Shown piece after piece: positions 61,604 through 64,000 of a stretch of DNA of 64,000 nucleotides. The stretch is from contig NC_003552.1 of NCBI RefSeq assembly GCF_000007345.1, forward strand, positions 5,518,001 through 5,582,000, written 5' to 3'. Position numbers and translations under genes: made by a program. The notes beneath the pieces are model-generated. The model was not told the origin of the DNA. It saw nothing but the letters and a program-made list of their open reading frames with translations, and ran no database searches. Positions within the stretch are counted from its first letter, which is position 1; the number at the start of each line of letters is the position of its first letter. The DNA comes from Methanosarcina acetivorans C2A (GTDB lineage: Archaea > Halobacteriota > Methanosarcinia > Methanosarcinales > Methanosarcinaceae).

Positions 61604-62386
61604 TTATTTCCCCCGTAAGGGCAGACACACTTTTCTCTTCATATCTTCGATTTCCCGGACAGCTACCTTTACCCCATAGACCGAGGACATCATCTTGCCG
61701 GTTACAACCGTTTCAACCTCTCCCAGTGCAACCAGCCTGCCCCCTTCCAGAGCTGCGGCTCTGCTGCCCACCAGGAAAGCATGGTCAGGCATGTGGGTAT
61801 TCATCACAATGGACATCCCGAGGGAGGCAAGCCTCTGCACTGTTTCCAGTACAAGGACCTGGTTGCCGAAATCGAGGTGAGAAGTCGGCTCGTCCAGCAA
61901 AAGAAGAGAAGGCTGCTGGACAAGGGCCCGGGCAATCAGGACCATCTGGCTCTGTCCGCCGCTGAGACTGGCAACCGGCCTTTCCGCGAGGTCGGAAAGC
62001 CCCACCACTGCAAGCGATTCCCTTGCAAGCTCCATATCTTCAGCACGGGGAGATGCAAACATGGAAAGATGAGGAGCCCGGCCCATCACCACAAAATCCA
62101 GCACGGTAAAAGGAAAAACCACCTCGTTCTGCTGGGGCACATAACCTATATGCCGGGCAATTCCCTTTGCCCCGAGAGAAGTCGTATCCTCTCCCAGAAT
62201 GCGAACAGACCCGGTAGAAGGTTTGAGAATCCCTGCAATGCATTTGATCAGTGTGGATTTTCCCGCCCCGTTGGGACCCAGGATGCACATAACCTCACCT
62301 TTCTTTAAAGAGAAAGAAACGTTTTCAAAGACCAGCCCGTTTCCATAGGAAAAGGCAAGAGAGTTAACTTCCAGCATCAGTTCCAT
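61604..62386 (-). CDS. FecE/BtuD-type ABC transporter ATP-binding protein
   Basis: 260 residues. Walker A GPNGAGKST (about 37-45), signature SLSGGQSQMVLIARAL, Walker B LLLLDEPTSHLDFG, and the H-loop region MNTHMPDHAFL. It powers uptake through the FecCD-type permease whose stop it overlaps. The family serves iron chelates, cobalamin or similar ligands; the ligand here cannot be told. It is the last gene of the operon. Confidence 0.92.
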   Translation of the reverse strand: MELMLEVNSLAFSYGNGLVFENVSFSLKKGEVMCILGPNGAGKSTLIKCIAGILKPSTGSVRILGEDTTSLGAKGIARHIGYVPQQNEVVFPFTVLDFVVMGRAPHLSMFASPRAEDMELARESLAVVGLSDLAERPVASLSGGQSQMVLIARALVQQPSLLLLDEPTSHLDFGNQVLVLETVQRLASLGMSIVMNTHMPDHAFLVGSRAAALEGGRLVALGEVETVVTGKMMSSVYGVKVAVREIEDMKRKVCLPLRGK

Positions 62387-63396
62387 CCCATGCGCCCCCT
62401 TCGAATCAGATATGCAAATAAAGGAGCACCTACAAGGGAAGTGAGGATCCCCAGGGGAATCTCCGTTGCGGCAATGGTCCTTGACAGGTCATCTACAAGC
62501 AGCAGAAAAGAGGCACCGATAACCATGCTCATGGGCAGTAGACGGCTGTAGTTCGGACCGACTATCATCCTTGAGATATGAGGTACGACCAGCCCGACCC
62601 AGCCAATAACACCGCTGATGCTGACCGCTGCTGAAGTTAAAAGGGTTGCACAAACAATGATAACCAGGCGCATTTTTTCCACGTTCATCCCGAGAGCTTT
62701 AGCTTCCTCGTCTCCGAGGGACATGATATTGATCCTCCACCTGAGAAGGAACAACACCAGAGCCCCGACAAACATGGGCAACACTATGTAGAGCAGGTCC
62801 CCGTACCTGACAGTAGCAAGGCTTCCCATGAGCCAGAATACTATTGCGGGAAGTTCGTCATAAGGGTCTGCCACATACTTTACCAGGGAGGTAAGCGCCG
62901 TGAAAATAGAACTCACGATAATTCCGGAAAGCACAAAGACCAGAGTTCCTGTACCTTTGCTGGCTTTCCCCATACTTATGGCAAAAAACATGGCCAGGAG
63001 TCCGAAAGCAAAAGACATCAACTGTATAAGCAGGTAATTATCCCAGAGCAGTATTGCCAGGCATGCTCCGAAACCCGCACCTGCACCCACTCCCAGAATA
63101 TAGGGAGAGACAAGGGGATTCCTGAAGATCCCCTGAAAAGAAGCTCCGGCTGTGGAAAGTGCAGCCCCTACAAGCAAAGCTGCAAGTATCCTGGGCAGCC
63201 TTACATTGAACAGGACCGTGTGTTGAGTGGAAACCGAAGCAGGGGTGCCAAAAATGAGAGATGAAAAAGCTTTCATACTCTCGTCCACAACCGCCGAGAC
63301 AGGAGTCTGATATCTCCCCACGAAAAGGGAGCCTATTAATAAGACCAGGGGAAGAATGTACACCAGAGTGGTACGGGAATACCTGCATTCAGGCAT
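62377..63396 (-). CDS. FecCD-type ABC transporter permease
   Basis: 339 residues, about ten helices. Typical sequences are LFNVRLPRILAALLVGAALS, TAGASFQGIFRNPLVSPYIL, GVGAGAGFGACLAILL, SISGVIGWVGLVVPHISRMI and EIPLGILTSLVGAPLFAYLI. It forms the inner-membrane channel of the importer, working with the ATPase (10-base overlap downstream) and the binding protein (8-base overlap upstream). Confidence 0.93.
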   Translation of the reverse strand: MPECRYSRTTLVYILPLVLLIGSLFVGRYQTPVSAVVDESMKAFSSLIFGTPASVSTQHTVLFNVRLPRILAALLVGAALSTAGASFQGIFRNPLVSPYILGVGAGAGFGACLAILLWDNYLLIQLMSFAFGLLAMFFAISMGKASKGTGTLVFVLSGIIVSSIFTALTSLVKYVADPYDELPAIVFWLMGSLATVRYGDLLYIVLPMFVGALVLFLLRWRINIMSLGDEEAKALGMNVEKMRLVIIVCATLLTSAAVSISGVIGWVGLVVPHISRMIVGPNYSRLLPMSMVIGASFLLLVDDLSRTIAATEIPLGILTSLVGAPLFAYLIRRGRMGWN

Positions 63397-64000
63397 GAGT
63401 GCACCTCAAAACATGCCAGGTCCCGGAAGTAGGCCTGTGAAAAGACCTGTTAGGTGTGGCTTTCCCATATGGCATGCCGTAAAACTGCCTGTAGAACTCA
63501 TCTGCTTCTTTTTCCAGGTCGATTCCTGAGTTTCCTGGATACAGTTTGTCTGCAATATACATGAGCCCCAGGATCCAGCGGGGGTTTCCGAAATCCCAGG
63601 ATGGAGGGACTTCATAGACCCGCTGCTGTTTTACAGCATCCGTCTCTATGCCATACTGTCGGCAGAGGGTATAGAATTCATCGAGGGGGCGGGAAAGGAA
63701 ACCGGAGATGAAAATTGTGTCCGGGTTATTTTCATTGATAAAAGAAGGAGAAACATTTATACCCGGTTTGCCTTCCTTTTGAAGCTGCTTATTGATGCTC
63801 AAGCCCCCGGAAAATGCCACAAGGTTGTTTTCCATTCTCCCGGCGTTCAGGGCAAAAAGAGGAGAGCCCATGCAGTAATACACCTTATGACCACTGTTTT
63901 CTGCTGCAAGGGACTTAACAAGCTCCAGGCGTGTATGGATAAAGGAAATAAGCTCTTCTCCTTTTTCCGGCATATTTGCCCTTTCCGCAATTAGCCTGAC
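63389..64000 (-). CDS. ABC transporter substrate-binding protein (partial)
   Basis: Only the C-terminal 200 or so residues are in the window; the frame runs off the end. ENNPDTIFISGFLSRPLDEF, AVKQQRVYEVPPSWDFGNPR and LYPGNSGIDLEKEADEFYRQ fit the periplasmic-binding-protein fold that serves FecCD permeases. It captures the ligand outside the cell. The internal ATG at 63973 is not the start, since coding continues above it (VRLIAERANMPEK). Confidence 0.85.
   Translation of the reverse strand, partial: VRLIAERANMPEKGEELISFIHTRLELVKSLAAENSGHKVYYCMGSPLFALNAGRMENNLVAFSGGLSINKQLQKEGKPGINVSPSFINENNPDTIFISGFLSRPLDEFYTLCRQYGIETDAVKQQRVYEVPPSWDFGNPRWILGLMYIADKLYPGNSGIDLEKEADEFYRQFYGMPYGKATPNRSFHRPTSGTWHVLRCTHA

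Overview
The window looks like chromosome of a Methanosarcina-type methanogenic archaeon. The evidence is an MC1 chromosomal protein, ribosomal protein S17e, archaeal-type GMP synthetase subunit B, MptA, RaSEA, methanogenesis marker 14, an S-layer protein, a Methanosarcina-type cation-chloride cotransporter, long AT-rich intergenic DNA and promoters of BRE/TATA type. Species and all family names come from recognition by eye; no search was run.

Layout. 1-5.3 kb: a decayed secreted-protein gene, an acyltransferase-like membrane protein, a small membrane protein with an exact 109-bp duplication, then rps17e-dapA-dapB. 5.4-5.7 kb: a promoter followed by a strongly folded non-coding stretch, a good small-RNA candidate. 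5.7-13.6 kb: a minus-strand set of surface genes (two beta-helix proteins, anchored proteins, a decayed lipoprotein) and two winged-helix regulators, ended by a frameshifted membrane gene beside an intact IS481-type element (13.7-14.7 kb) with 15-bp target repeats. 15.1-25.1 kb: a divergent winged-helix regulator, then a helix-turn-helix gene heading a run of 13 paralogous membrane-protein genes that share an N-terminal GWCP motif (DUF1673-like). Most touch or overlap their neighbours, so the run reads as one operon. It is the most unusual system here.

25.2-29.4 kb: pyrB-pyrI bracketed by two DUF5788-like paralogues, then a hexulose-phosphate synthase/RraA-like fusion whose start codon is unclear. 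29.7-36.7 kb: a prepilin-type peptidase, two pseudogenes (one a recQ remnant), a cation-chloride cotransporter and a full recQ. 36.7-39.4 kb: gene-poor DNA with a second folded RNA candidate and a 190-bp MITE. 39.4-50.8 kb: guaA subunit B, two GNAT genes, RaSEA, argB, MC1, mptA, a DUF2098-like gene, methanogenesis marker 14, a YHS-ferredoxin-FrhB fusion and an OsmC protein with a repeated N-terminus. 51.2-54.4 kb: gatCAB for Asn/Gln-tRNA amidation. 54.5-56.8 kb: a nitrilase, a methyltransferase and a very small gene. 57.1-60.0 kb: a mobile-element cluster (IS21 type with frameshifted istA, a second 190-bp MITE, and a 179-bp element with ISL3-like ends). 60.1-64.0 kb: an S-layer gene and a FecCD-type ABC importer cut by the window end.

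The housekeeping genes serve lysine/diaminopimelate, pyrimidine, arginine, GMP, methanopterin and archaeosine synthesis. The accessory part is dominated by cell-surface proteins, duplicated gene families and transposable DNA. No rRNA, tRNA or CRISPR array was seen.
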